Shown here: positions 16,162 to 24,788 of the stretch, one piece after another
Numbering within the stretch: position 1 is the first letter of the stretch
Layout: each line of letters opens with the position of its first letter
DNA from: Verrucomicrobiia bacterium
GTDB lineage: Bacteria > Verrucomicrobiota > Verrucomicrobiia > Palsa-1439
Direction of reading: 5' to 3'
Assembly (NCBI GenBank): GCA_035577545.1
Contig: DATLVI010000042.1
Span: forward strand, 1-45,533
DNA length: 45,533 bases
Translations under genes and position numbers: made by a program
Notes under the pieces: generated by a model
The model's database searches: none
The model's input: the letters and a program-made list of their open reading frames with translations, nothing else
What the model was told of the DNA's origin: nothing

Positions 16162-16953
16162 CTACTTCTTCGGATGCTCGTCCACGTAAAAATCGATTTG
16201 CTGGCAGATACGGTGGAGGACGTTGCAGTCGCGTTTTTCCAGGGGGGCGCGGGCGATGGCGCGGCGGAGGGAGCGCAGAAATGATTGCGGGTCGCCTTGA
16301 TGGGGGCGGAAACCGATCTTGTCCAGTGACGTCTGCAAGTGTTTCAACAGCGATTCCACTTCCTGGACGGTCGCGAGATTGTATTTCGGCTTGGGCATGC
16401 CGCCCATGCTCGCCAAATAAATCTCATATGCGAAAAGCTGTACCGCCTGCGACAGATTCAGGGACGGATGCTCGACGGCTTGCGGCACGCTGACGATGTC
16501 GTGACAGAGACGCAACTCGGTGTCGGAGAGGCCAGACTCCTCACGGCCAAACACGATCCCGACACGATGTTTGTGGGTCAGCTCGACGATCTTTTTCGCA
16601 GCTTCTCGGGCTTCGACAATCTGCGGAAACTGCGGGCGGCGTTTGCGGTGCGTTGTTCCTACGAGCCAGTGCAGACCCTCCGTCGCTTCCTCCCAGGTTG
16701 ACACCGCGCGGGCCTTCGCCAACAAATCGCCTGCACCATGACCCAGGCTGATGGCCTGTATGTGAGTGCGGAAGTTCTTCGGGCCATTCAACACAACGAG
16801 GTCGGTCAACCCCATCGTGGTCATCGCGCGTGCCGCCGAACCGATATTGCCCGGCACCGCCGGTTCGACGAGAATGACCGTTACGTTGGCGAGATGCTTC
16901 GGCGCGCCAAACGTCAGCGGCGGCTCGGGGTTTTTTTCATTGGGCTTACGCAT
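16162..16953 (-). CDS. trmJ: tRNA (cytidine/uridine-2'-O-)-methyltransferase TrmJ-type
   Basis: A SpoU-family (SPOUT, trefoil-knot) RNA 2'-O-methyltransferase of 263 residues, the usual size for TrmJ, which modifies position 32 of several tRNAs using SAM. Motif 1 is VEPAVPGNIGSAARAMTTMG, motif 2 is IVFGREESGLSDTEL, and motif 3 is PSLNLSQAVQLFAYE. The C-terminal helical extension ends in LHRICQQIDFYVDEHPKK. It overlaps the upstream dtd by eight bases and must be co-transcribed with it; both act on tRNA quality. Its last 72 bases are repeated at 13695-13766. Confidence 0.88.
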   Translation of the reverse strand: MRKPNEKNPEPPLTFGAPKHLANVTVILVEPAVPGNIGSAARAMTTMGLTDLVVLNGPKNFRTHIQAISLGHGAGDLLAKARAVSTWEEATEGLHWLVGTTHRKRRPQFPQIVEAREAAKKIVELTHKHRVGIVFGREESGLSDTELRLCHDIVSVPQAVEHPSLNLSQAVQLFAYEIYLASMGGMPKPKYNLATVQEVESLLKHLQTSLDKIGFRPHQGDPQSFLRSLRRAIARAPLEKRDCNVLHRICQQIDFYVDEHPKK

Positions 16954-17392
16954 GCGAATCCAAAATGATCGTCACCGGCCCGTCGTTGACCAGGTCGATG
17001 TCCATCATCGCGGCGAATTTGCCTTCAGCGACCTTCAACGCGGTGGCCGCGCGCAGTTTCACCATGAAATTGTTGTAAAACTGCTCCGCTTCGGTGGGAG
17101 GCATTGCATCGGTGAAACTCGGGCGCGTACCGTTGCGAGCATCGCCGTAGAGTGTGAACTGCGATACGATGAGTAGTCCGCCGCCAATATCTGTCACCGA
17201 GCGGTTCATATTCTTGGCGTCATCTGGAAAAATGCGCAGCGCGAGCAGTTTTTTGATCATCCAGTCTGCATCCGCCACGGCATCGTTCTTGCCAATGCCG
17301 AGTAGCACCAGCAAACCGGGCCCGATTTCGCCAACCGTCTGGCTATCGATCCGGACAGAGGCGCGGGAGACACGTTGCACGACGGCTTTCAT
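16946..17392 (-). CDS. dtd: D-aminoacyl-tRNA deacylase
   Basis: DTD removes D-amino acids and glycine mischarged onto tRNA. The 148 residues match the family (about 145). Signature motifs are MKAVVQRVSRASV at the start, SQFTLYGDARNGTRPSF (the SQFTL oxyanion loop) and NDGPVTIILDS (the cross-subunit NxGPVT motif). The ATG at 17392 has no ribosome binding site. It lies eight bases after the -10 box of the promoter at 17401-17429, so a leaderless transcript is predicted. trmJ overlaps its 3' end. Confidence 0.94.
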   Translation of the reverse strand: MKAVVQRVSRASVRIDSQTVGEIGPGLLVLLGIGKNDAVADADWMIKKLLALRIFPDDAKNMNRSVTDIGGGLLIVSQFTLYGDARNGTRPSFTDAMPPTEAEQFYNNFMVKLRAATALKVAEGKFAAMMDIDLVNDGPVTIILDSHA

Positions 17393-17400
17393 CGGGCAGG

Positions 17401-17429
17401 TGAATACGCGAAGCGCGGTGGGTTGTCCA
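17401..17429 (-). promoter_or_regulatory. promoter of dtd-trmJ, leaderless geometry
   Basis: On the minus strand TGGACA (17429-17424), a 17 bp spacer, and TATTCA (17406-17401). Eight bases separate the -10 box from the dtd ATG, so transcription should begin at the start codon. Its -35 box lies three bases from the -35 box of the divergent promoter for the zinc-ribbon gene. Confidence 0.6.
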
Positions 17430-17432
17430 GTC

Positions 17433-17460
17433 TTGAACGGGCGTGCGCTTGTGTTAGGGT
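17433..17460 (+). promoter_or_regulatory. promoter of the zinc-ribbon/TPR pair, leaderless geometry
   Basis: TTGAAC (17433-17438), a 16 bp spacer, and TAGGGT (17455-17460). The GTG at 17467 begins six bases after the -10 box, where transcription should start. This argues for that GTG over the GTG at 17464, which lies only three bases from the box. Confidence 0.5.
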
Positions 17461-17466
17461 GACGTG

Positions 17467-17955
17467 GTGAAGATTCAGTTTCTGTGCCCCCACTGCAAGC
17501 ACGAGTTGGAGTTCGACGATTTGTCGCAGAAGGAATCGCCGTGTCCGTTGTGCGGGGAGACGATTCGATTGCGGATCACGGAACGGATGCGGCAGCATAA
17601 TATGGTGGACCGCTGCGCCTGCTGCGACTGCAACACCGTGTACGTGCAGAAGGACTTCAACCGCACGTTGGGCGTCAGTATTTTCATGGCCGGTGCCGTG
17701 TTGTTTCTGCTCTGCGCGTGGAAAAACCGCCTCGTGGAGGGCACGCTCGTGTGGGCCGCATTTGTTCTCGCGGATGGGTTGCTCTACAAGTTCCTGCCCG
17801 ACGTGACGATCTGCTATAAATGTTATGCGCAATATCGGCAGGTCACCCCGAATCCCGATAACCAGCCTTTTGAACTCGGCCTTGCCGAGAAGTATGACCC
17901 GCTCGACAAGCGTGTTTCTGCCGAGAATCCCGCGGCGGAATGGAAGGGACGTTGA
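17467..17955 (+). CDS. zinc-ribbon membrane protein of unknown function
   Basis: A 162-residue protein with two cysteine modules. The N-terminal one is a zinc ribbon (C7/C10 and C26/C29; CPHC and CPLC). The second is split: a cysteine cluster CACCDC (C50-C55) and a CYKC pair (C116/C119), separated by two hydrophobic segments (LGVSIFMAGAVLFLLCAW and GTLVWAAFVLADGLLY). The two halves could form one metal site beside the membrane. I recognise no named family. The GTG start at 17467 is chosen on promoter spacing. The next gene starts three bases after the stop, so the two form an operon. Confidence 0.7.
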   Translation: MKIQFLCPHCKHELEFDDLSQKESPCPLCGETIRLRITERMRQHNMVDRCACCDCNTVYVQKDFNRTLGVSIFMAGAVLFLLCAWKNRLVEGTLVWAAFVLADGLLYKFLPDVTICYKCYAQYRQVTPNPDNQPFELGLAEKYDPLDKRVSAENPAAEWKGR

Positions 17956-17958
17956 GGT

Positions 17959-18852
17959 ATGACGACGCGTTTGCTGATAACTTGCTTCCTCGCTTTAGTG
18001 GCGCTTTCGCCTTCGGTCCGCGCGGAGGAAGATCCGCGCGAAGCGGAACGACAGTTCCGGTTCCTCTTGTCGCGGGGCGAGGAGTTGCAAGCGCAACGTG
18101 ATGCGATCTCGCCTGCGGACGTTGGTCGCTGGAAGGCGCAGTTGCGCCGACTCGAGGGCGATTACAAACATTTTCTCAACGATCACCCGCGCCATACCCG
18201 CGCGATGGTTGCTTACGGCAGCCTGTTGTATGAGCAGCACCTCGAAGACGAGGGGGTGCGTTGGTGGGAGAAGGCCATCGCGATCGATCCGCGCGAAGCC
18301 TACGCCTACAACAGTCTGGCCAACGACTACGGCCACAACGGGCACGCTGACAAAGCCCTGCTTTACTATCAAAAAGCGATCGACCTCGTGCCGACGGAAC
18401 CGATCTTCCGATTCAATTGGGCGACGACCTGCCAGATGTTCCGCAATGAGTCAACGAAGGTTTACGGCTGGAGCAAGGAGGAGATCTTCCAGCACAGCCT
18501 GGAACAATTCCGCCAGGCACGCGACCTTGTCCCGCAGGATTTTGAGATGGCCAGCACGTACGCCGAAACATTCTATATGATGCCCAAGCCGGATTGGCAG
18601 GGGGCGTATGACGGTTGGCAATTCTGTCTCAATCAGCCGCTGGACGATCAACAGCGACAGCTTGTATATGCGAATCTTGCCCGGGTCTGTAACCGCATGG
18701 GGCGGAACGACGAGGCCAGGCAGTGGCTGGCCAAGCTTACGGACAACGGACAATCGGCCGTGCGCCGCGCCATTGAGCGAAAAATCGCGGAGCAAGACAA
18801 GCCTGCCAACGCGACGGCGACGATCGCACCAGACGCAGGCGGAAAGCCATAA
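17959..18852 (+). CDS. exported TPR-repeat protein
   Basis: A 297-residue protein with an N-terminal signal peptide (LLITCFLALVALSPSVRA) and several tetratricopeptide repeats, for example WWEKAIAIDPREAYAYNSLA and ALLYYQKAIDLVPTEPIFR. TPRs are protein-binding scaffolds, so a periplasmic assembly or binding role is likely. The C-terminus is a short, Ala/Lys-rich tail. It follows the zinc-ribbon gene by three bases and probably depends on the same promoter. No enzymatic motif is visible. Confidence 0.78.
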   Translation: MTTRLLITCFLALVALSPSVRAEEDPREAERQFRFLLSRGEELQAQRDAISPADVGRWKAQLRRLEGDYKHFLNDHPRHTRAMVAYGSLLYEQHLEDEGVRWWEKAIAIDPREAYAYNSLANDYGHNGHADKALLYYQKAIDLVPTEPIFRFNWATTCQMFRNESTKVYGWSKEEIFQHSLEQFRQARDLVPQDFEMASTYAETFYMMPKPDWQGAYDGWQFCLNQPLDDQQRQLVYANLARVCNRMGRNDEARQWLAKLTDNGQSAVRRAIERKIAEQDKPANATATIAPDAGGKP

Positions 18853-18885
18853 CGTCTGGCGGCCAGCGCACCGCGAGCCAACGTT

Positions 18886-19404
18886 CTACGGTTTTGCGAC
18901 ACCGATGGCACCACACGCCACGCGCCCGCCAGCGTTGCCCGTCGGCTGCGTCTTCAAGTCGTCCGCCTTCTCATGCACGATCACCCCGTGGCCGATGATG
19001 GAGTCCGCGCCGTCGAGGGAAACCGTGGCGTCCACCCGCTCGTAGTGGGCTTTGCCGGAAGCGTCCGCTTCGAGATTGCCGAAGTCACCCGCGTGCCGCA
19101 TGGTCGCGTCGGGCCCGCCGTGCTGCATGTGATGGGGATTGAAATGTCCACCGGCCGAGGTTGCATCCGGCGCGCTGCAATCGCCGAATTCGTGAATATG
19201 GAAACCATGTTGGCCGGGAGTCAAGCCCGCTACATCGGCCACGATCTTCACCCCGCCATCGACCTTCGTGAACGTCACCGTGCCGGACACGGTGCTTCCC
19301 TTCGTCGGCGAGAGGACCGCGATCGCCTTCGTCACTGACTGCGCTTGAGCGGAGACGATTGCCACCGCCATCATTGACGCCACCACGAGAATGCCAGCCT
19401 TCAT
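18886..19404 (-). CDS. sodC: Cu/Zn superoxide dismutase, exported
   Basis: A periplasmic superoxide dismutase of 172 residues with a signal peptide ending near AQAQ (residues 20-23). All metal ligands are present: copper by H69, H71, H87 and H144; zinc by H87, H95, H104 and D107. C76 and C164 can form the structural disulfide, and R161 fits the active-site arginine. The ATG at 19404 follows a perfect AGGAGG site and gives a normal signal peptide; longer in-frame extension is excluded. It has its own promoter and converges with the TPR gene. Confidence 0.93.
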   Translation of the reverse strand: MKAGILVVASMMAVAIVSAQAQSVTKAIAVLSPTKGSTVSGTVTFTKVDGGVKIVADVAGLTPGQHGFHIHEFGDCSAPDATSAGGHFNPHHMQHGGPDATMRHAGDFGNLEADASGKAHYERVDATVSLDGADSIIGHGVIVHEKADDLKTQPTGNAGGRVACGAIGVAKP

Positions 19405-19441
19405 CACATTGCCTCCTGTAGTTTGGTGAGTAATTGCCTCG

Positions 19442-19470
19442 AACCTAGCACGTGCCGTCAACACACTCAA
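19442..19470 (-). promoter_or_regulatory. promoter of sodC
   Basis: On the minus strand TTGAGT (19470-19465), a 17 bp spacer, TAGGTT (19447-19442). The predicted start near 19435 gives a leader of about 31 nt with AGGAGG, so this gene is conventionally led. Confidence 0.5.
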
Positions 19471-19471
19471 A

Positions 19472-19750
19472 TCATTCGCCGAACTTGTAGTGCTTCCGCA
19501 CGGCCTTGTGAACCTCCCACGTGCATGACATGCCCGCCGGAAAGGTGACCAAATCACCTTTGCCAAAGCGCACCGGCTCTCCGCCCTCCGGCGTCACCGT
19601 GACATCGCCTTCCAGCAAGTAGCACGTTTCCTTCTCGTCGTAGTGCCACGGAAACTCAGACACTTCCTTTTCCCATACAGGCCAAACGAACACGCCCAGC
19701 TGATCGAGTCGGTGGGGATCTGGGTTCTGCTCCACGATAACGTCGGTCAT
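19472..19750 (-). CDS. small cupin-domain protein
   Basis: A 92-residue single cupin barrel of the DUF861 / (S)-ureidoglycine aminohydrolase-like cupin_3 type. It shows VWPVWEKEVSEFPWHYDEKETCYLLEGDVTVTPEGG (in pieces here) and then FGKGDLVTFPAGMSCTWEV. The enzymatic role is unknown; such small cupins bind a metal or a small ligand. It starts one base after the mfd stop codon, with an AAAAGG site inside the end of mfd, so translation is probably coupled to mfd. Confidence 0.8.
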   Translation of the reverse strand: MTDVIVEQNPDPHRLDQLGVFVWPVWEKEVSEFPWHYDEKETCYLLEGDVTVTPEGGEPVRFGKGDLVTFPAGMSCTWEVHKAVRKHYKFGE

Positions 19751-19751
19751 T

Positions 19752-22700
19752 TCACCTTTTCCTTTCCTTTTCAGGTGTCACGCCCTCGCTCAAGGAATAC
19801 AACAGCGTTTTGAGTTCGGCAAGTTTGCCTTCGGGTTTGGTTTCCACGAAGCGGGGGAATTTGCCGCCGATTTGGAGGAGGGTGCTGCGCTGGGTGAGCA
19901 TGATTTTGTCTTCGCGGGTTTCGACGGTTTCCACGTGTGTGTCGCTTGCTTGAATCCTTACCTCGGCGCATTGCAAGAGGAGTTCCAGTTGACGCGGGAT
20001 TTTGCCGAAACGGTCACGGAATTCGCGGCGCAGTGACTTTACAGTCGCGAGTTCCGCGGCTTGCGCGATCTTGCGGTAGGCTTGGATGCGCAGACGCGAG
20101 TCCGTCATATAGTTTGACGGAATGCGCGCGAGCCCTTCGCCGGATTCGTCGTTGAGAAAGTCCAGTTTGAGCGTCACCAACGTGCGGTGTTTGGGTTTCT
20201 CGCCTTTGAGGCGCGCGATGCTTTCCTTGAGCAACTGGCAATAGAGGTCGAAGCCGATGGCGGTGATGTGGCCGCTCTGTTCGGAGCCGAGGATGTTCCC
20301 GGCCCCGCGAATCTCGAGGTCGCGCATGGCGATTTTGAACCCGCTGCCAAGGGACGAGTATTGCTTGATCGCGCCGATTCGTTTGCGCGCGCTCTGGACG
20401 AGGTTCAGGTGCCGCGGCAGGAGAATGTAGGCGTACGCCTGGTGTTTGTAGCGGCCGACGCGACCGCGAAGCTGATACAGGTCGCTCAACCCAAAACGGT
20501 CGGCGCGATCGATGATAATGGTGTTGGCGTTCGGGATATCGAGTCCGCTCTCGATGATGGTGGTGCACACCAGCACGTCGATCTGGCCTTTGACGAAGCG
20601 GTGCATGACTTCTTCGAGTTCATGCTCGTCCATCTGGCCGTGACCGACATCGATGCGGACTTTCGATTCCAGCAGCAGGTCGCGCAGGCGTTCGGCCACC
20701 ATCTCGATGCTTTGGACGCGGTTGTGGAGGAAGTAAACCTGGCCGCCGCGGTTGAGTTCGCGCTGGATGGCCTGCTTGATGAGCCGTTCGTCATACGCCG
20801 CGACGATGGTCTCCACGGGCAGGCGGTCTTGTGGCGGCGTCTGGATGGTGCTCATGTCGCGCGCGCCCGTGAGCGAGAGATAGAGCGTGCGCGGAATGGG
20901 CGTAGCACTGAGCGTCAACACGTCGATCAGCTTGCGCAATTGCTTGAACCGTTCCTTGTGCAAGACGCCGAAACGCTGCTCCTCATCGACAACGACCAGC
21001 CCGAGGTTTTTGAAAGTTATGTCGCCGCTGAGCAAGCGGTGTGTGCCGATGACAATGTCCACGCCGCCTTCGCGCAGGAGTTTGGCGACTTTCGTTTGTT
21101 CGCGCTGCGTGCGGAAGCGCGAGAGCATCTCGATGGTGATCGGGTAACCCGACATGCGTTCGCGGAACGTGTTCCAATGTTGCTCGGCGAGGATCGTCGT
21201 GGGGCAGAGGATCGCGACTTGAAAGCCGCCCATCACCGCCTTGAACGCCGCGCGGATGGCGACCTCCGTCTTGCCGTAGCCCACGTCGCCGCAAATGAGA
21301 CGGTCCATCGGCTTGGACGATTCCATGTCGCCCTTCACCTCGCTGATGGCGGTAAGTTGATCAGGCGTCTCGTCGTAGATGAACGCGGCCTCGAACTCAT
21401 TTTGCCAGGCAGTGTCGGGTGCGAACGCATGGCCTTCGAGCGTATGACGCGCGGCCTGGATTTCGAGCAGGTTGGCGGCGAGGTCCATGATGGCGCGCTC
21501 GGCGGTGAGCTTCTGCTTCTGCCAGAGCGCGCCGCCGAGTTGGTGCAACGGCGGTTGCCGTTTGCCCGCGCCCAAGTACTTCGAGACGAGATGCGCCTGG
21601 TCGATGGGGACGTAGAGCCGCGCTTCATCCGCATACTCGATGGCGAGGACCTCCTGCTTCGAGCCGTTGAAGTCGAGCGACTTCAATCCCAGATACTTCC
21701 CGATGCCATGCTGGACGTGCACGACGATGTCGCCTTCCTGCAACTCCGTCCAGTCCGTCGCCTGCGCCAGTTGATGAAACTTGCGGCGGGGACGAACCAG
21801 CTTGTAGCGACCGAAAATTTCGGAGTCGGTGACGACGGCGAGTTTGGCGTCCGTCCAGAGGAAACCGCGCGACAGCGTGGCGATTGACGCCTCCAGTTTT
21901 GAGCCCGTAGTATTGGAGGCTTCGGTGTACTCGCGCCAGAGCTCTTCAAAGCGCTGCTTCTCGCCATCGTTGCTGCAAAAGACTTGCAGGGAGTAACCTT
22001 CCGTGGTCCAACGCTGCATCTGTTCGAAGAAGGAACGGCGCATCTGCTCGGCGATTTCCGGTTCGGGCGACCGCGTGTCGAGAGGACGGAAGGCATCGAG
22101 CGAAGCGAGGCGCAGGTTGATGTAGGCCGCCGGCGGGTCGATGGCCAGCGCTTCGGTGAGTTGCACGATGCTTAGCCCCGACTCCAGCGTATGACGCCAC
22201 TCGGCAAAGAACTTGTCGCCCTTGGGAATCTGGCGCGCGTAATTCTCGGCGGCTTCGGCGAGTTTGTCCGGCTCGTCGAGCACGAGCAGCGTATCGCGTG
22301 GCAGCAGATCGACGAGCGGCGCGGTCTGGTCTATCGCTTGTTTCAGGAGGCCGAGTTCGCCGGCCGGGGTGACGACGAGGTGTTCCCGTTTCTCGCGTGA
22401 CTGTTGGGTGATGGGGTCGAAGGTGCGGATGGATTCGATCTCGTTGCCGGAGAATTCGACGCGCACGGGCTCGCCGCGGTCGAGCGGAAAGAAGTCGACG
22501 ATACCGCCGCGCATGGCCATGTCGCCGGGATCGTTGACCTGATATTCGGCGTGGTAGCCGAGTTTCGTGAGCGTGTCGAGAAAATCCTGGAGTTCGATTT
22601 CCTGGCCGAGGCGGACTTCCAACCGCAGCGACATAAAATAGTCAGGAGCAAATGTCTTTTGCATCAAGGCTTGCACGGAGGCGACGGTGACGGGGGCGTT

Positions 22701-23027
22701 CAGGTTGGTGAGCGCCTTGAGCCGGTCCGCGATCGTGTCCGCATGAGGAAGCACGTCCTCGTGCGGGAGCGTTTCCCATGCGGGATAGAACTGGACGCCG
22801 GGCAGGAGAGTTTGCAGATCGTTGAAGAGAGCTTCCTGCGACTTCAGCCCGTCGGTCACGATGAGGATCGGACGATTGGCAATTTGCGAGAGGAGAGAGG
22901 CGATGAAAGGTTTTCCCGCGTCGGCCAGGGAATTTAGAGACAAAAAATCCCCCGCATTGAGTCTCCGTTTGATAAGGGGTATCAACGGAGACCCCAGCGC
23001 TGTCTCGAACAACCGATTTTCGGTCAC
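19752..23027 (-). CDS. mfd: transcription-repair coupling factor
   Basis: Mfd displaces RNA polymerase stalled at DNA lesions and recruits UvrA. At 1091 residues it is slightly shorter than the E. coli protein (1148). Visible parts are a UvrB-like N-terminal module ([22 protein letters not shown]), a CarD-like RNA-polymerase interaction domain (about 422-476, [17 protein letters not shown]), and the RecG-like motor with Walker [10 protein letters not shown] near 576, DEEQRFG near 676, SATPIPRTL, and [12 protein letters not shown]-terminal TRCF domain follows. The start is GTG at 23027 without an obvious ribosome binding site. The promoter is at 23057-23085, and the start lies just beyond a 14 bp palindrome. 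Confidence 0.95.
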   Translation of the reverse strand: MTENRLFETALGSPLIPLIKRRLNAGDFLSLNSLADAGKPFIASLLSQIANRPILIVTDGLKSQEALFNDLQTLLPGVQFYPAWETLPHEDVLPHADTIADRLKALTNLNAPVTVASVQALMQKTFAPDYFMSLRLEVRLGQEIELQDFLDTLTKLGYHAEYQVNDPGDMAMRGGIVDFFPLDRGEPVRVEFSGNEIESIRTFDPITQQSREKREHLVVTPAGELGLLKQAIDQTAPLVDLLPRDTLLVLDEPDKLAEAAENYARQIPKGDKFFAEWRHTLESGLSIVQLTEALAIDPPAAYINLRLASLDAFRPLDTRSPEPEIAEQMRRSFFEQMQRWTTEGYSLQVFCSNDGEKQRFEELWREYTEASNTTGSKLEASIATLSRGFLWTDAKLAVVTDSEIFGRYKLVRPRRKFHQLAQATDWTELQEGDIVVHVQHGIGKYLGLKSLDFNGSKQEVLAIEYADEARLYVPIDQAHLVSKYLGAGKRQPPLHQLGGALWQKQKLTAERAIMDLAANLLEIQAARHTLEGHAFAPDTAWQNEFEAAFIYDETPDQLTAISEVKGDMESSKPMDRLICGDVGYGKTEVAIRAAFKAVMGGFQVAILCPTTILAEQHWNTFRERMSGYPITIEMLSRFRTQREQTKVAKLLREGGVDIVIGTHRLLSGDITFKNLGLVVVDEEQRFGVLHKERFKQLRKLIDVLTLSATPIPRTLYLSLTGARDMSTIQTPPQDRLPVETIVAAYDERLIKQAIQRELNRGGQVYFLHNRVQSIEMVAERLRDLLLESKVRIDVGHGQMDEHELEEVMHRFVKGQIDVLVCTTIIESGLDIPNANTIIIDRADRFGLSDLYQLRGRVGRYKHQAYAYILLPRHLNLVQSARKRIGAIKQYSSLGSGFKIAMRDLEIRGAGNILGSEQSGHITAIGFDLYCQLLKESIARLKGEKPKHRTLVTLKLDFLNDESGEGLARIPSNYMTDSRLRIQAYRKIAQAAELATVKSLRREFRDRFGKIPRQLELLLQCAEVRIQASDTHVETVETREDKIMLTQRSTLLQIGGKFPRFVETKPEGKLAELKTLLYSLSEGVTPEKERKR

Positions 23028-23036
23028 AAATTATTT

Positions 23037-23050
23037 GCGCTTCGAAGCGC
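23037..23050. promoter_or_regulatory. 14 bp perfect palindrome at the mfd transcription start
   Basis: GCGCTTCGAAGCGC is fully self-complementary and partly extended by TT...(g)CAA flanks. It covers the predicted mfd start site, so it could be an operator or a hairpin at the 5' end of the mRNA. Confidence 0.45.
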
Positions 23051-23056
23051 GCAAGG

Positions 23057-23085
23057 AGTGTAGCATCCGATTGCCGACAAGGCAA
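23057..23085 (-). promoter_or_regulatory. promoter of mfd
   Basis: On the minus strand TTGCCT (23085-23080), a 17 bp spacer, TACACT (23062-23057). The predicted start is close to 23050, giving a leader of about 23 nt. Confidence 0.5.
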
Positions 23086-23130
23086 CGAACGGAGTTGCAA
23101 AAGACTTGGAATTCGCAGAGATTTTTTAAA

Positions 23131-23721
23131 ATGAATGCTTATCATTCAAAGGAAGATCTCAAACTGCGTGTGGACGAAGCGCGGAAGCACACATCCGACT
23201 GCGTCTCAACTTCCGAACTCTGGATTTGTTTTACCTCAGGCCAAGGGCACTACTCAAAAGCTTGGAACTCGTTCGGTCCCACGCTGAGCATTCTCCACGC
23301 TTCCCTATTCGAAGGGCTGGTGTTGTCTCTTTACAAGCTTCTTGAACCAGAAGGGAAGGCCCCTGAGTATGAGCGTGTGAATCTGTGGAGGATTCTTGCG
23401 CTGGCAGGACAATTGCAGGTTCTCGATCCGCCGATCCGCACCGCTCTGAAGCAGAAGTTGCACTCAGTAGAATCCACTTGGTCAAAGGTGGAGATGTTGC
23501 GCCACAACTTGGTGGCTCACGGTAAAGTTGAGTTGTCCGTTGAGGATGAATTGCGACGGTCCGGTCTTATCTCAAGCGAATGGAAAAGGATGTACACTGT
23601 TTACGCAGAGGTGTTGAACGCAATTGCCGAGAAGCTCGGGGTCGAAAAGCTCGACGTAAAGGCCCGTCGCGTGCATTTTGCGGCGAATGCTAAACGGTTC
23701 TTCGAAGTATTGGATTCGTAG
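23131..23721 (+). CDS. HEPN/AbiU2-like protein
   Basis: A 196-residue, mostly helical protein. Its best clue is EMLRHNLVAHGK (R124 to H130), an Rx5H motif in the style of HEPN RNases and the AbiU2 group (L-R-x-x-L-V-A-H). Upstream helices (SFGPTLSILHASLFEGLVLSLYKLLE) fit the first half of that fold. HEPN proteins of this kind can act as toxins or abortive-infection factors, or simply as nucleic-acid-binding modules. No antitoxin-like partner gene is adjacent. Base composition is lower in G+C than its neighbours, which suggests acquisition. I chose the ATG at 23131; the frame upstream reads into mfd antisense. Confidence 0.6.
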   Translation: MNAYHSKEDLKLRVDEARKHTSDCVSTSELWICFTSGQGHYSKAWNSFGPTLSILHASLFEGLVLSLYKLLEPEGKAPEYERVNLWRILALAGQLQVLDPPIRTALKQKLHSVESTWSKVEMLRHNLVAHGKVELSVEDELRRSGLISSEWKRMYTVYAEVLNAIAEKLGVEKLDVKARRVHFAANAKRFFEVLDS

Positions 23722-23732
23722 CCGGACTCTTT

Positions 23733-24707
<975 letters not shown>

Positions 24708-24735
24708 TTATTAAGGAAAGAGCGGGGGCTGTCGA
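24708..24735 (-). promoter_or_regulatory. promoter of mdh
   Basis: On the minus strand TCGACA (24735-24730), a 16 bp spacer, TAATAA (24713-24708). The leader would be about 42 nt and includes a clear ribosome binding site. Confidence 0.45.
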
Positions 24736-24788
24736 GCCGGAATTGCCACGAAGCAGGGCGGGCCTCCGGGATGGACCGTGGGGAATGT

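Noticed and set aside
20187-21887. A 566-codon open frame on the plus strand
   Set aside because: It lies entirely antisense to mfd, whose motifs are complete. The translation is Arg/Asp/Ala-rich and matches nothing; it is a codon-bias shadow.
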